NCBI GenBank assembly: GCA_032622095.1
Contig: CP136063.1
Location: forward strand, 67,719,897-67,783,896
DNA from: Siphonodentalium dalli
Taxonomy: Eukaryota > Mollusca > Scaphopoda > Gadilida > Siphonodentaliidae
Length of the DNA stretch: 64,000 bases
Direction of reading: 5' to 3'
The notes beneath the pieces are model-generated. The model did not search any database and was not told the DNA's origin. It saw nothing but the letters and a program-made list of their open reading frames with translations. Positions 11,799-23,942 of the stretch are shown one piece after another. Position 1 is the stretch's first letter. Every line of letters begins with the position of its first letter. A program made the translations under genes and the position numbers.

Positions 11799-11938
11799 AA
11801 ATATCTTCATATTGACAGATGACCTTACATTCAAAATATCTTCATATTACTAGATGACCCTACATGTACGTTCAAAATATCTTCATTTTGCCAGATGACC
11901 CCCACGTTCAAAATATCTTCATTTTGCCAGATGACCTT
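11799..11938. repeat. Degenerate tandem repeat, AAATATCTTCAT...AGATGACC x 4
   Basis: Units of about 32-40 bp, each with TCAAAATATCTTCAT and (C/T)AGATGACC. The last two units are almost identical. Confidence 0.75.
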
Positions 11939-12508
11939 ATGAACTTGTTGGGTACTCAGTCCTCACACGGGATCATTACAACATTGCCATTGTCAAGCAG
12001 TTCTTTCCTCTATGTCAGCAGTGGATGGAATGTATGTAAGACATTATTACTGGAATGCTAAAACATCCTTTTACAATTAAGCTGTCACACATGTGTCAGG
12101 ACTTTGGCTCACCTGGCGGGGCTTGTGATGGTGGCTAATGTAAAAATAACAAGGTCCAGACAACATCCACCACCTATTTATACATGTAATATACACTGGT
12201 TTGCTGCAAAATTTATTCATATTTTATTGGAGATCTGGAGTTTGATGTTGGTGTTAAAGAAGGGGTGATAGCTGCTTGTGATCCAGTTCTTATTAGATTA
12301 CTGAAGTTTATATGGACATATACTGTTCTTGGTTAATATCTTGACATAGAAGCAAAAAAGTATATACATGATACATATAAAGCTAACATAACATCTTCGG
12401 CCTAGAAGTATTTAAACAAGCGACACAAAATCATTGGAACACTTCCCCCCATTTTCTCCCAGAATTCATTGCACTTTGATGAGGCTAATGATAAAATAGA
12501 GCTGTAAG

Positions 12509-13550
12509 CAGTGTTCACGCTGGACCGAAAAAAACTTTAGCCAAAAGTTTAGCCAAATGAAAATTTTAATAGCCAAATGAAAAAAACTTTAGCCAAATGT
12601 TTTTTGGCAAAATTAACAAAAAAAATTGGCCAAATTAAATCATCGTTTTCTGGTCGGTTCACAATTAATGACTAAAACGTAAAATCTAACAGACACAGGT
12701 AAAATACACAATAATTTAAATAATTTTGATGAACTAGAAGTATTTTTATATATATCATTTATTAAAAATTTATTAATCTTTATGTGAAAGAGTGACAATT
12801 TTAATTGTCAAATTACAATCTGTCATAAAAGCATGCATATTATTTTGACTGTATCGGTATTGACGACAAATAGCCACAAAATATCTGTCGTGATTCACAT
12901 TTGGCTGATTAAGCTATTGTCTTACGGTCTTACGCTTGGTGCTCATAAACCTCGACCATCATAAATACAATGTCATCATAAACATGCATTGTGCAGGCGC
13001 GCCGTGAGTGACCAGACAGACAATGGGCTGAATGGGAGGATTAGGGGATTAAATGTAAAAATAAAATAATGACCTTTTGCTGCTTCGTGCAGAGTGACGT
13101 AATCTTTCTCCAGATTAAAACAGCCTGTTACGAACAAATTGCTTATATACCGGCGTCAATGCACTTTACAAAACATTGCTTTCTTCACATTGTCATAATT
13201 CAACCATGGTCGGTGTAATGTCCATGCGTCTTTGAATGTCCGTCTTGTGAAAACTAAAGATGATTGCATATCACTTTGTGATCGCTTGGTTGATAGAGTT
13301 GTCAATCGGATTTCCCTTTGTACGATATTTCATAAGAACGAAAATAATGAAATACTTTCATCACCTAACTTCGTCTTGAATGTCGATCTATTGAGCGCTT
13401 TTATTAATTAGCTTTCTGGCTCCATGCTTTCAGTCTCCATTTGGGTTCAAAAAAAGTTTAGCCAAAAGTTTAGCCAAATGAAATTTTTATTAGCCAAATT
13501 CGAAAAATATTAGCCATTGGCTAATTTGGCTACCGACAGCGTGAACACTG
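12509..13550. mobile_element. Non-autonomous hAT-like element with TTTAGCCAAA subterminal repeats
   Basis: Ends are CAGTGTTCACGCTGG and ACAGCGTGAACACTG. An exact 8-bp target duplication, GCTGTAAG, sits at 12501-12508 and 13551-13558. Both ends carry multiple TTTAGCCAAA/TAGCCAAATG repeats. The 1042-bp interior has no transposase ORF. Confidence 0.85.
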
Positions 13551-14095
13551 GCTGTAAGCTGTTTCTATGCTGAATTGATTCTCCCAAAACATAGTATCAT
13601 GCCGAATGCATCTTAAATATTCATGAAAAATTAGGTAAATATTCCATCTATATAAAACAACTTTATCACAAGTCTTGTTTACAAATGAAAAGTTGAAGTG
13701 TGGTCCAAACGCTGGTTGTGGCGTTCCTTTCGGGGAGATAATTTCAGTTGTTACATCTGCAGGCTGTGTGCCATTATTGAGCAAAAGCTTTCACTGCAGG
13801 ACGTTTTAAGATTCTATTTTTCCAGTAAAACTCTGTTGATAATCGAATGAACCCCCTGTAAAGTGGTAATATAATATATCATATGATATACATGTATGTA
13901 TAATGTTGTTGGGTTTTGAATATTATCCTTCAAGTAATAAGCAGGAGCATGGTTTTTACCGAGGTTGGCCACTGAAGGATTCTGGGTATGCCTCTCTCGC
14001 AGACATCCACAGTGTGTATTATGATATCCATAGAACTATGACAGTAATGTCCCAATATGTTTTATAAATGTCACTCTTCTGCCGGTTTCCCCTGA

Positions 14096-14310
14096 TCAAG
14101 GAACTCTAATCCTAATTTTCTGGCACGACTCATGTGCTGACCATGTACTTGGTCATAAATTTTATTTTTTAGGAACTTTTAGTCCTAATTGTCTTGCACA
14201 ACTCATTTGCTAACCATGTACTTGGTCATAAATTGTTTGATGTGGAACTTTTAGTCCTAATTGTCTTGCCCCACTCTTGCACTACATGAGTACATGGTCT
14301 CAAATGGTTT
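14096..14310. repeat. Degenerate tandem repeat, about 76 bp x 3
   Basis: Each unit contains GGAACT(TTTA/CTAA)GTCCTAATT, CTTGC and CCATGTACTTGGTCATAAAT. The third copy is the most diverged. Confidence 0.7.
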
Positions 14311-14817
14311 GATAATGTTAATCCATATTGGGTATGTGCTACAGTTTGGATTGCATCTCCTTAAAGGATTTATAATGCCAACGGTGTCATTTACCAGAAG
14401 GATAATGGCAATGGTTTCATATACCGTATGACCAGGATATATAATTGATGTATATAAAAGTGCATTGAAGTTTGAACCAATAAATGGTCGATGAACTATT
14501 TTACTATACGTACCATTATTTTTCCTGCTATTCACATATCAGCAAGAGCTCGACCTCCAAATTTCAGTTTTATTCAGCCCCTCATTGGTACTAGTTAGTA
14601 AGTTTGGTTGTCGTTCAAATGAAAAAAAATATTAATGTAAAATTTTATAATTTGCTTTTTGCCAAAAAATCAGACTAATAGTAAGAGTTTTTTATTTTCT
14701 GGAGGCAGCATCAATTATTTTTTATGTAATAAATTAAATAAACGCGTGGTGTCTTCATGCTTGGTGCTCCTCACTCGAAAATTCTATTTCACTGAAAGTA
14801 GGTTTCTTTAGTAGGTT

Positions 14818-15230
14818 TTAACCCTTTACCCAACAGAACGGCCCTGTGCCAATGCATTCTCTTATATATGCGAGTCGACCATAGGTCGCCTCGCATATAT
14901 AAGAGAATGCATTGGCTTAACACATATTAAAAATGATCAAATTGTCAAAGAATGTAGAAAATATTATAAGAACAAATGGTAAAAAGTGTTAAAAAAAGAT
15001 TTTTTTAGGCCAATGCATTCTCTTATATATGCAAGGCGACCTATTGTCGACGCGCATATATAAGAGAATGCATTGGCACAGGGCATAACTGTAACCATCA
15101 CAATGTGGTCAATGAACCGGTTCCAATGATATCCATATTTGTATGGTTTTATTGAGACAGACCGAAGATATTTTAGGCTATTGAAGCTTTATTTGGGCGT
15201 TTTTGGCCGGTTTGTTGGGTAAAGGGTTAA
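14818..15230. mobile_element. Family D TTAA MITE
   Basis: Same ends as the copy at 11312 (TTAACCCTTTACCCAACAGA and TGTTGGGTAAAGGGTTAA) with both hairpins present. The second hairpin has lost perfect symmetry (CAAGGCGACCTATTGTCGACGCG). Confidence 0.85.
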
Positions 15231-15357
15231 ATGACTGGTATTTGTTACTAGTACTAGTAGCTTTTGTACTGTTTTGTAGGTAAAAAAGTAGAAATCTGCC
15301 AAACATCTCAATCAGCACTGTTGAAATTCTTAGCTCAACAGCAGTATATTTCTCATG

Positions 15358-15450
15358 ACAGATTGACCCCATCTGGGAGTTAACCATCACAGATTGACCC
15401 CACCTTGGAGTTAACATCACAGATTGACCCCATCTGAGAATTAGGGTAAC
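15358..15450. repeat. Tandem repeat of CAGATTGACCCCA..GAGTTAA units x 3
   Basis: Three units of about 33-35 bp with small differences. Confidence 0.7.
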
Positions 15451-15469
15451 ATCATAGAATTTACTATTT

Positions 15470-16369
15470 TGAGTTGGCATAACTTCTCTCATTTTAGCTA
15501 AAGGGCTGATAAGCAACTCACATAGTGTCAATGTTTCCCTGACATCTTTATCAAAACACCCACACCACATATTTAATCAGGCCCACAATCTTCAAAGTGG
15601 AATTCTGACACCAGACATGTTTTCCTCAAATGAAAACATACAGCAGGCTTTTATAGCCTCATTTTCTCATGGAAAAATTTCTCCAGAATTTGTTTTATCA
15701 ATGGGTTCATTTGAAGAGTGTTCTGGTTTCCAGGCATTCATTACAACAACAACAACAACAACAACATAAAAGCCTTTAAATAACGGGCTTGAATGGCCAT
15801 TGCTTGTTGAAACCTACTGAAAATTTGAATATGATTTGCTTTTGTACCTGCCTTTGTGGCAAACGCTAATTTAGTTAATCAATCACAGAGATGTCAAAAG
15901 CAACCAGTAATCTATGAAAACACTTAAGATCAATCTAAGGATTTGAATTCATATGTGAATAGGAATATAGAACGTTAGGCTTTATTTAATACCGTAATGT
16001 CAATTGAATTCATCAATTATTCAGTTTTGTATTATACAGGAATGTGTTGAGTTAAGTCGCTCAAAATATCTAAATGAAAAGCAAATTCAACAAATTCGTT
16101 AAAATTATCCTCAAATACTGAAGCCATCTTTAACAGTTAACATCTAGGTTCTTAGTAGAAATTATAGTATGTATTTCCCGATGTCAAAACAGAATTACTG
16201 TTCATTATAGAAGTATGCTGCCCATCTAGCATGCTATATCAATTTATTTGTTCTACTAGACTCCATGTGTGAAGAAAACTGATTGGTGATATGTTTCTGA
16301 TTGGTGATATGGAGATATATTATTTCCAATGAATTTTGTGAGGAATTTAGTCACCTACTAAGACAATGT
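15470..16369 (+). other. Intron stretch; only an ACA microsatellite
   Basis: An (ACA)n run occupies about 15745-15768, and a short GATTGGTGATATG duplication lies near 16280-16310. Nothing else is recognised. Confidence 0.5.
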
Positions 16370-16556
16370 TTAACCCTTTCATGATGGGAGCTGCGCTGGT
16401 GCAGCATTAAATATCCTGTGCCAGCGCATTCTCTTGTATATTCGAGTATCCCATAGGGAGCCTCGCATATATAAGAGAATACACTGGCTTACAATTAAGG
16501 TCATGGTAAATATTGTTAAGCCAATGGATTCTCTTATATATGCGAGGCTCCCTATG
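16370..16556. mobile_element. Family E TTAA MITE, right end lost
   Basis: TTAACCCTTTCATGATGGGAG begins the element and the first hairpin is complete. The second hairpin stops at its apex (GCGAGGCTCCCTATG) and continues into unrelated sequence that is duplicated at 17259. Confidence 0.8.
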
Positions 16557-17119
16557 CTTCTTGTCACTATAAACAACATTGAAATTTCCTGACCAATCAG
16601 ATTGAAAGGTTTATAAGATAAAGTAATGCCCTAAATAATCAACTCCTTAACCACAGCATAATTATGGGTAATTTTTCAGGATTTACTCGGAAATATGGCT
16701 TGTTGCCATTCATCGGAAAGCTCTCAGTAAGAGCTTTCCAATGAATGGCAACAAGCCATTTTTCCGATTTAATCCTGAAAAATTCCCCATAATTCTGCTG
16801 TGGTTAAGGAATCGATTGTTTAGGGCATTACTGTACCGTAGGTACAACCATACATGTACATGACAAATTGGCATGAGGCAAAACATGACAGCATTTCTCC
16901 CTATCATTCGGGACACATTTAATTGGCTGGAGGCAAAAACACTTGATTGGTTTCAGACAGATACATGGTAGATAGATAGTATCTTTAATCTTTTGAGAGA
17001 TATCGCCATATCATTCCTGGACACATGTCAACACACAGACATAACACTCTTTAACGGATGTGCGTTTGTTATCCCAGAATGCAAAAGTGTTTTCCCCCAG
17101 GCAAATTTTCTCAGGAAAT
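16535..17119. repeat. Segmental duplication, copy 1 (with MITE insertion)
   Basis: From TATATATGCGAGGCTCCC to AAATTTTCTCAGGAAAT this segment matches 17259-17586, apart from the family A element at 16619-16835, which only this copy has. Confidence 0.85.
16619..16835. mobile_element. Family A fold-back MITE, full length, inside a duplicated segment
   Basis: TAAAGTAATGCCCTAAATAA at the left, TTAGGGCATTACTGTA at the right. The arms meet at GCTCTCAGTAAGAGC. The paralogous sequence at 17337-17350 lacks it. Confidence 0.85.
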
Positions 17120-17260
17120 ATGGCTTGTTGCCATTCATCGGAAAGCTCACAGTGAGAGCTTTCCGATGAATGGCAACAATCCATATTTCCGACTAAATCC
17201 TGAAAAGTTACCCATAATTCTGCAGTGGTTAAGGAGTTGATTATATTGGGCATTACTGTA
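17114..17260. mobile_element. Family A MITE, 5' part missing, at a duplication junction
   Basis: Begins inside the left arm at GGAAATATGGCTTGTTG and runs to CATTACTGTA. Its start coincides with the 6-bp microhomology GGAAAT shared with the end of the duplicated segment. Confidence 0.8.
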
Positions 17261-17586
17261 TATATGCGAGGCTCCCTATGCTTCTTGTCACTATAAACAA
17301 ACTTGAAATTTCCTGACCAATCAGATTTCAAGGTTTTTACTATAGGTACAACCATACAGGACAAATTGGCAGGAGGCAAAAACAAGACAGCATTTCAGTT
17401 CAAAACACTTGATTGGTTTCAGACAGATACATGGTAGATAGATGGTATCTTTAATCTTTTGAGAGTTATCGCCATATCATTCCTGGACACATGTCAACAC
17501 ACAGACATAACACTCTTTAACGGATGTGCGTTTGTTATCCCAGAATGCAAAAGTGTTTTCCCCCCAGGCAAATTTTCTCAGGAAAT
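17259..17586. repeat. Segmental duplication, copy 2 (empty-site version)
   Basis: Matches 16535-17119 without the family A insertion: TTTTTACTATAGGTACAACC here against TTTATAAGATA-[element]-CCGTAGGTACAACC in copy 1. Confidence 0.85.
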
Positions 17587-18148
17587 CTTCCCTCCCTGTG
17601 TACCAGGCAATCAATCTCCAAGGCAGATATTGCTAAAAAACCTGAGTGGTATAAGACACCCAGGCATGATACTGTGTATAGATAAATCTGTCAGACAGTT
17701 ATTATGTATTCTGGTGAGATCGCTCTCTGATAAGGCAGCTACTGGCAAACCATGGCTTACTTATCTGTGATGGAACCTCTTTACATGAACACATCTCCGG
17801 CTAGTGTGTCATGGTTTTCATCATATTAACAAATCTAAAGCCAGAATATATTTATGCAACTCATGTCTTCTGGAAGTTAAAGATTAATCAATATTGTGCA
17901 CATTATGGCAATGATTCCGCCAATTGCATGTAATTCGTTCGTAACAATGACCTAGTTTTTTGCCTATTTTGATATAAAATTTATGAAAATAACATATTTT
18001 GGCAAGATTCTTTCATCTTAGCGGAGTGTTCACATCACTTTAAGAAGTTCCAATCCTTCCTTGTAGATACAGCCTGAACAATTCAGAATATGGGTGGAAG
18101 TTGCACTCATAAAAACATGATCGCCATTTGGGGTTTTCTCAGACATTG

Positions 18149-18262
18149 TCTCAGTGAGAGCTTTCCGATGAATGGCAACAAGCCATATTTTCGACTAAAT
18201 CCTGAAAAATTGCCCATAATTCTGCTGTGGTTAAGGCATTGATTATTTAGGGCATTACTGTA
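18149..18262. mobile_element. Family A MITE, right half only
   Basis: CTCAGTGAGAGCTTTCCGATG to GGCATTACTGTA; the left arm is absent. Confidence 0.8.
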
Positions 18263-19611
18263 CATAGAGACCTACTGACATTTAGGGAGAAGCTCACGAG
18301 TTGACTGCTGATGAAAGGTAGAAAGAGAAAGTTGTCAACAGACTCAGCAGTCTTCGTGAATAAGACAGGACAATCACGAAACTAATTTTTCTGATAATTA
18401 GATAGGGAAAACCCGGTGTTAAGAGATCAGAGAATTCATTGGTAACTCAGACTGACGCTGAGGGGACTTATATATGAATTCCTAAATCTTACAACGTTCA
18501 GCTGCGACTCTACAGTCGAGGAATCAAGAATGGCCGTCACCCGCTGGTCCTTGATTCAGAGCGCTTGTCAAGCCTCCCCATTAAAATTGTGGGTTTTCAC
18601 AGTTCCTTAGCCCTTTTTATACTAAATACTCATTGATGAGTTAATTAACAGTCCTTCCCAGGAAATGGGAGCGATTGCTCTCGCACCCATACCCACTCCT
18701 ATTTTTCAATTCATGGGTACTAAAATTTGCACTTGTCCCTCTTCTCAAAATGCTTATGGTAACTGTAATTGTTGATTAAATATTGAACTATTTTAAGGTT
18801 TATTTACATCCTTTAAAAAGGAATTATTTTTTACTTTCAATGTCCGATTTGGCCAGTAATGGCTCCTTGGATGTACCCAAACAGATACAGATTGTTTAAA
18901 AATTTGCATTGGACAAAATGTCCCGACAGATACAGTAGTGCACTGGACATAAGCTATTTTCATCACACAATGACCTTGACCGGCCACTTATTTTGAGCCT
19001 TGACTCCCTATCTTTGGACAATAGTTGGTTCTGCAATCCGTATACAACCAAACATTGAAGAAGTCACACAATTCTGGGAGGCCTCTCCTCTTACAACTGC
19101 ACTCAAAAGTACTAAGAAAATTATTATCTCACGAGTGTCGAGCCATTGGATATGAAACTGTCGCCTGCCTGCACTTAACTTTCCTGCTGAAAACCATGCT
19201 AACAGGTGCCAAATGCGCCCCAAATGTGTTATAAATTCAAACATAAACCAGAACTGGCAGATTAGAGCTGACGGCGAATTTAATTCCTCAGTTACATCGC
19301 CACATACAACTGATCTTTCTCAGATTTCTACGGCTTAATTTAAATAAGATTTCCGTGTTATCTTTTGTGAACAAAGAAAAAGCTAGCGATCTTGGTTTTT
19401 TGGCGGGTTCTTTTCTGCCAGCATATGGGAATTAACATTCTGCTCCAATTACTATCAATCTATATGGAGGTATATCAAATTTGTTCCGCATACCAAATTT
19501 TACCCCTTGAGTTGACTTGGAAGAAAAACTGACATTTATGTACATAATTGAATCTTCACACATTTTTAACGGGCTTTCTCTTGTCTAATGCTTAGATTAG
19601 CCTGGATCATG
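18263..19611 (+). other. Intron stretch with little recognised
   Basis: A short family F end fragment (CCCTTTTTATACTAAATACTC) lies at about 18605-18672. The remainder, including overlapping ORFs near 19008-19244 on both strands, has no visible coding or repeat signature. Confidence 0.5.
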
Positions 19612-20078
19612 CCATGAATCTGTACTTTGGCTAATGCCTGTATAGATCATATTCCACCAGTACAAAACCTTGGAACTTTTTGAAGTTTTGACAGGGAACC
19701 TTCTAAAGTCGAAAAAATAATGCAGAGAATATATTTCTTAGTTATTATATGTTCCTTAATAATTTATGTCACTGTAGGTGAAGGTACCAACTCCAAATTT
19801 CATGATTTATGTGACTTTGTGAACGATTTTGCTTTGCGTCGCTTACAAATATGGAATTTCTCATGGGAAATTAATTCAATGTTTATTGCGATATCGGCTC
19901 ACAAAAGTCATAGAAGTTGGGACCATCATCAAGGAACATATAATAACTAAGACATATATTACCCAAGTTATTATTTCCAATTTATAAGGTTCCCTGTCAA
20001 AACTTCAAAACGTTCCAAGCTTTTGTACTGGTGGAATGTGATCTCTACGGGAGTTAGCCAGGGTGGAGATTCATGGAC
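19612..20078. mobile_element. Inverted-repeat element with about 90-bp arms
   Basis: CCATGAATCTGTACTTTGGC...CCACCAGTACAAAACCTTGG...TGACAGGGAACCTT at the left is mirrored by AAGGTTCCCTGTCAAAACTT...GTACTGGTGG...GATTCATGG at the right. The interior of about 290 bp has one small ORF (19720-19950) with no known domain. It may be a MITE or a local inverted duplication. The 1.94-kb tandem duplication begins within its right arm. Confidence 0.6.
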
Positions 20079-20091
20079 AAGCCTGAGTGTT

Positions 20092-20309
20092 TACATGTAA
20101 TGCTTTAAGTAATCGACCTCTTAACCAAAGCAGAATTATGGGTACTTTTCAGGATTTAGTCGGAAATATGGCTTGTTTCCATTCATCGGAAAGCTCTCAG
20201 GGAGAGCTTTCCGATGAATGGCAACAAGCCATATTTCCGACTAAATCCTGAAAAGTTACCCATAATTCTGCTTGGGTTAAGAGGTCGATTACTTAGGGCA
20301 TTACATGTA
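20092..20309. mobile_element. Family A MITE, full length, variant termini
   Basis: Ends read TACATGTAATGCTTTAAG and TTAGGGCATTACATGTA, with CATG in place of CAG. The arms meet at GCTCTCAGGGAGAGC and are almost perfect complements. Confidence 0.85.
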
Positions 20310-20501
20310 CATTCTAACAGTCTATTTATTCATTTGGAGGGGTGTTCAGGTAATAAAAGCAGAAAAACAGATGAAAACAGATAATGCTGGAGCAAAATCT
20401 ATCATATTCATTGGTGGGAAATATTCAGATTGTTGAAGATATTGTCTGAACATTTCCTAAGGAACTACTCGTCAATATGTATTTAGTATAGAAAGGGTTA
20501 T
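20310..20501. mobile_element. Family F TTAA element, 5' truncated
   Basis: Contains CATTTGGAGGGGTGTTC, ATTCATTGGTGGGAAATATTC, TCTGAACATTTCCTAAGGAAC and ends TTTAGTATAGAAAGGGTTA. Confidence 0.65.
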
Positions 20502-22033
20502 AAGCTTGACAATGGGGGGTTCTTCCAAACATTGTAATTCACACCTGTATATTATGAGAACAATAAGCGAAAAAACAAAAACAAGCCCTTTATTAATAAA
20601 CACCTGTGTGAGATGCAGTTAGTTTACGAGTTTGCCGGCGGATATCCACAATTGGAGTCTGGCCACCAGCTTTCTTACGTCTCGACTCAAACATTACCTG
20701 GTCTCCTTTGGCCTTTTTCTCTGATCTTTGATATTTCCCTTCTCGACAGATGGTTGTCTGTTGTACCCATGTTCCCCTATTGAACAAATATCCCCGCAGG
20801 CCACACTGTCTGATCCCGTCCATCGACATATGTTCTGGGTTTCCGCGATGTTTGATCTTTCTTCCACTTTATAAAAGATGATACAATAGAACCTGTTACG
20901 CACGCTTTGACCGTTTAGCTTTGGCACTGTCGGAACAAAATCTTTTGTAGGTCAGACATTCGAAGTATGCTTTATTACTGTGAGTGCATTGTTATGTTAA
21001 TAATTTGGCCTTTAAGATATTGTTAATGTCTCAGACAGGCACGTTCACGATTTTCGTTCCAGAGTTATCCTTTTTCTGTGCGTTCGTGCAGATGACTCGG
21101 CCATGGATCTCCATTATTGGATCTCCATGAAATTTGGTATGGAGGTTCGCCATCAGGATTCCTTTCAAAAGAATGCCCAGTGACGTTGCTTGCAATGGGT
21201 AATAGGATCTTGATGAAATTTGGTGTCGGATGTTCATCGTCATAAGGGCTTTCAATGAAGTTTCAAATGGTCCTGTTAGTATTTTCCATTGTAGACTTAT
21301 TCATCTTTGTTTATCTGTAAATGTTGACTTTTTTTTCGCCATTTACAATGAACGAAGGTCTATATGGTGTCAGTGGATCTTGAGAAGTTTTTTGTCGGGC
21401 TTGATGTTGACAACATAGATTTCTGCGAGGCCGACACATTTCTTTTCACCTTTAACAAATCACATTGATAAATCAGGCGACTGTTTTGAAAATCAAAAAG
21501 TTGGTGAAAAACAAATAGCTGTGAATTATTCCTTCAAACAATTGCCGACCTGTAGGTCAAGAGGCCAAAGGTTATTAACAAAGTCTCAGGAGTAGGTTCG
21601 CTGATCTTCAAAGGCATATCAGACAGGGCAGAAACATGTGCATTAGAAATAAACCTAATGTGAATGAGTTGGACACTAATGAGTAAAACATTGAGGCACC
21701 TGTACCTCACACGCAGAGGTGTTACTCCGCCTCCAATTCCACTAATTGGCATCACGACTCCACAAGCATATCATTTCTCTATCCTTGGCCGTATAGACTG
21801 GCTATCTATCCTAACCTGGCAGGTTCATGATCGAGATGTCCCATCATGACTAGTATCCTATTTTAAATTTCTCTTCCAATCTATTCTTTGCTGTTGGTCC
21901 TATTACATGAAGAATGTTAGTACATTCACGGTTTACATGGTAATAACATGGATCATTGCTATTCCACGCCTCTTAATTATTTACCTGGTCATCTTGTTTA
22001 GATTGTGGAGATTCATGGACAAGCCTGAGTGTT

Positions 22034-22251
22034 TACATGTAATGCTTTAAGTAATCGACCTCTTAACCAAAGCAGAATTATGGGTACTTTTCAGGATTTA
22101 GTCGGAAATATGGCTTGTTTCCATTCATCGGAAAGCTCTCAGGGAGAGCTTTCCGATGAATGGCAACAAGCCATATTTCCGACTAAATCCTGAAAAGTTA
22201 CCCATAATTCTGCTTGGGTTAAGAGGTCGATTACTTAGGGCATTACATGTA
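22034..22251. mobile_element. Family A MITE, second copy by tandem duplication
   Basis: Same sequence as the element at 20092-20309, carried along by the duplication and not by a new insertion. Confidence 0.85.
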
Positions 22252-22443
22252 CATTCTAACAGTCTATTTATTCATTTGGAGGGGTGTTCAGGTAATAAAA
22301 GCAGAAAAACAGATGAAAACAGATAATGCTGGAGCAAAATCTATCATATTCATTGGTGGGAAATATTCAGATTGTTGAAGATATTGTCTGAACATTTCCT
22401 AAGGAACTACTCGTCAATATGTATTTAGTATAGAAAGGGTTAT
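22252..22443. mobile_element. Family F remnant, second copy by tandem duplication
   Basis: Same sequence as 20310-20501. Confidence 0.65.
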
Positions 22444-23942
22444 AAGCTTGACAATGGGGGGTTCTTCCAAACATTGTAATTCACACCTGTATATTATGAG
22501 AACAATAAGCGAAAAAACAAAAACAAGCCCTTTATTAATAAACACCTGTGTGAGATGCAGTTAGTTTACGAGTTTGCCGGCGGATATCCACAATTGGAGT
22601 CTGGCCACCAGCTTTCTTACGTCTCGACTCAAACATTACCTGGTCTCCTTTGGCCTTTTTCTCTGATCTTTGATATTTCCCTTCTCGACAGATGGTTGTC
22701 TGTTGTACCCATGTTCCCCTATTGAACAAATATCCCCGCAGGCCACACTGTCTGATCCCGTCCATCGACATATGTTCTGGGTTTCCGCGATGTTTGATCT
22801 TTCTTCCACTTTATAAAAGATGATACAATAGAACCTGTTACGCACGCTTTGACCGTTTAGCTTTGGCACTGTCGGAACAAAATCTTTTGTAGGTCAGACA
22901 TTCGAAGTATGCTTTATTACTGTGAGTGCATTGTTATGTTAATAATTTGGCCTTTAAGATATTGTTAATGTCTCAGACAGGCACGTTCACGATTTTCGTT
23001 CCAGAGTTATCCTTTTTCTGTGCGTTCGTGCAGATGACTCGGCCATGGATCTCCATTATTGGATCTCCATGAAATTTGGTATGGAGGTTCGCCATCAGGA
23101 TTCCTTTCAAAAGAATGCCCAGTGACGTTGCTTGCAATGGGTAATAGGATCTTGATGAAATTTGGTGTCGGATGTTCATCGTCATAAGGGCTTTCAATGA
23201 AGTTTCAAATGGTCCTGTTAGTATTTTCCATTGTAGACTTATTCATCTTTGTTTATCTGTAAATGTTGACTTTTTTTTCGCCATTTACAATGAACGAAGG
23301 TCTATATGGTGTCAGTGGATCTTGAGAAGTTTTTTGTCGGGCTTGATGTTGACAACATAGATTTCTGCGAGGCCGACACATTTCTTTTCACCTTTAACAA
23401 ATCACATTGATAAATCAGGCGACTGTTTTGAAAATCAAAAAGTTGGTGAAAAACAAATAGCTGTGAATTATTCCTTCAAACAATTGCCGACCTGTAGGTC
23501 AAGAGGCCAAAGGTTATTAACAAAGTCTCAGGAGTAGGTTCGCTGATCTTCAAAGGCATATCAGACAGGGCAGAAACATGTGCATTAGAAATAAACCTAA
23601 TGTGAATGAGTTGGACACTAATGAGTAAAACATTGAGGCACCTGTACCTCACACGCAGAGGTGTTACTCCGCCTCCAATTCCACTAATTGGCATCACGAC
23701 TCCACAAGCATATCATTTCTCTATCCTTGGCCGTATAGACTGGCTATCTATCCTAACCTGGCAGGTTCATGATCGAGATGTCCCATCATGACTAGTATCC
23801 TATTTTAAATTTCTCTTCCAATCTATTCTTTGCTGTTGGTCCTATTACATGAAGAATGTTAGTACATTCACGGTTTACATGGTAATAACATGGATCATTG
23901 CTATTCCACGCCTCTTAATTATTTACCTGGTCATCTTGTTTA

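Larger units (their letters stand above)
20063..22004. repeat. 1.94-kb tandem duplication, copy 1
   Basis: The segment from GTGGAGATTCATGG to TCATCTTGTTTA recurs 1942 bp later. The small translated ORFs inside are identical between the copies, so the two are identical or nearly so. Four bases, GATT, lie at the junction (22001-22004). The unit holds a family A element, a family F remnant and a degenerate 75-80 bp repeat (GATCTTGATGAAATTTGGTGT) around 21110-21400. Confidence 0.95.
22005..23942. repeat. 1.94-kb tandem duplication, copy 2
   Basis: Repeats 20063-22000 through to TCATCTTGTTTA, after which unique sequence (ATGAGCAGC) follows. It includes second copies of the family A and F elements. 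Confidence 0.95.

Noticed and set aside
15178-15570. 130-residue minus-strand ORF
   Set aside because: It includes the end of a family D element and a short tandem repeat (repeating MGSICH-like peptides), so it is repeat-derived.
20593-22869. Paired minus-strand ORFs (about 77-78 residues) present in both tandem copies
   Set aside because: Duplicated only because the 1.94-kb DNA segment is duplicated. The two frames overlap and no domain is recognised.
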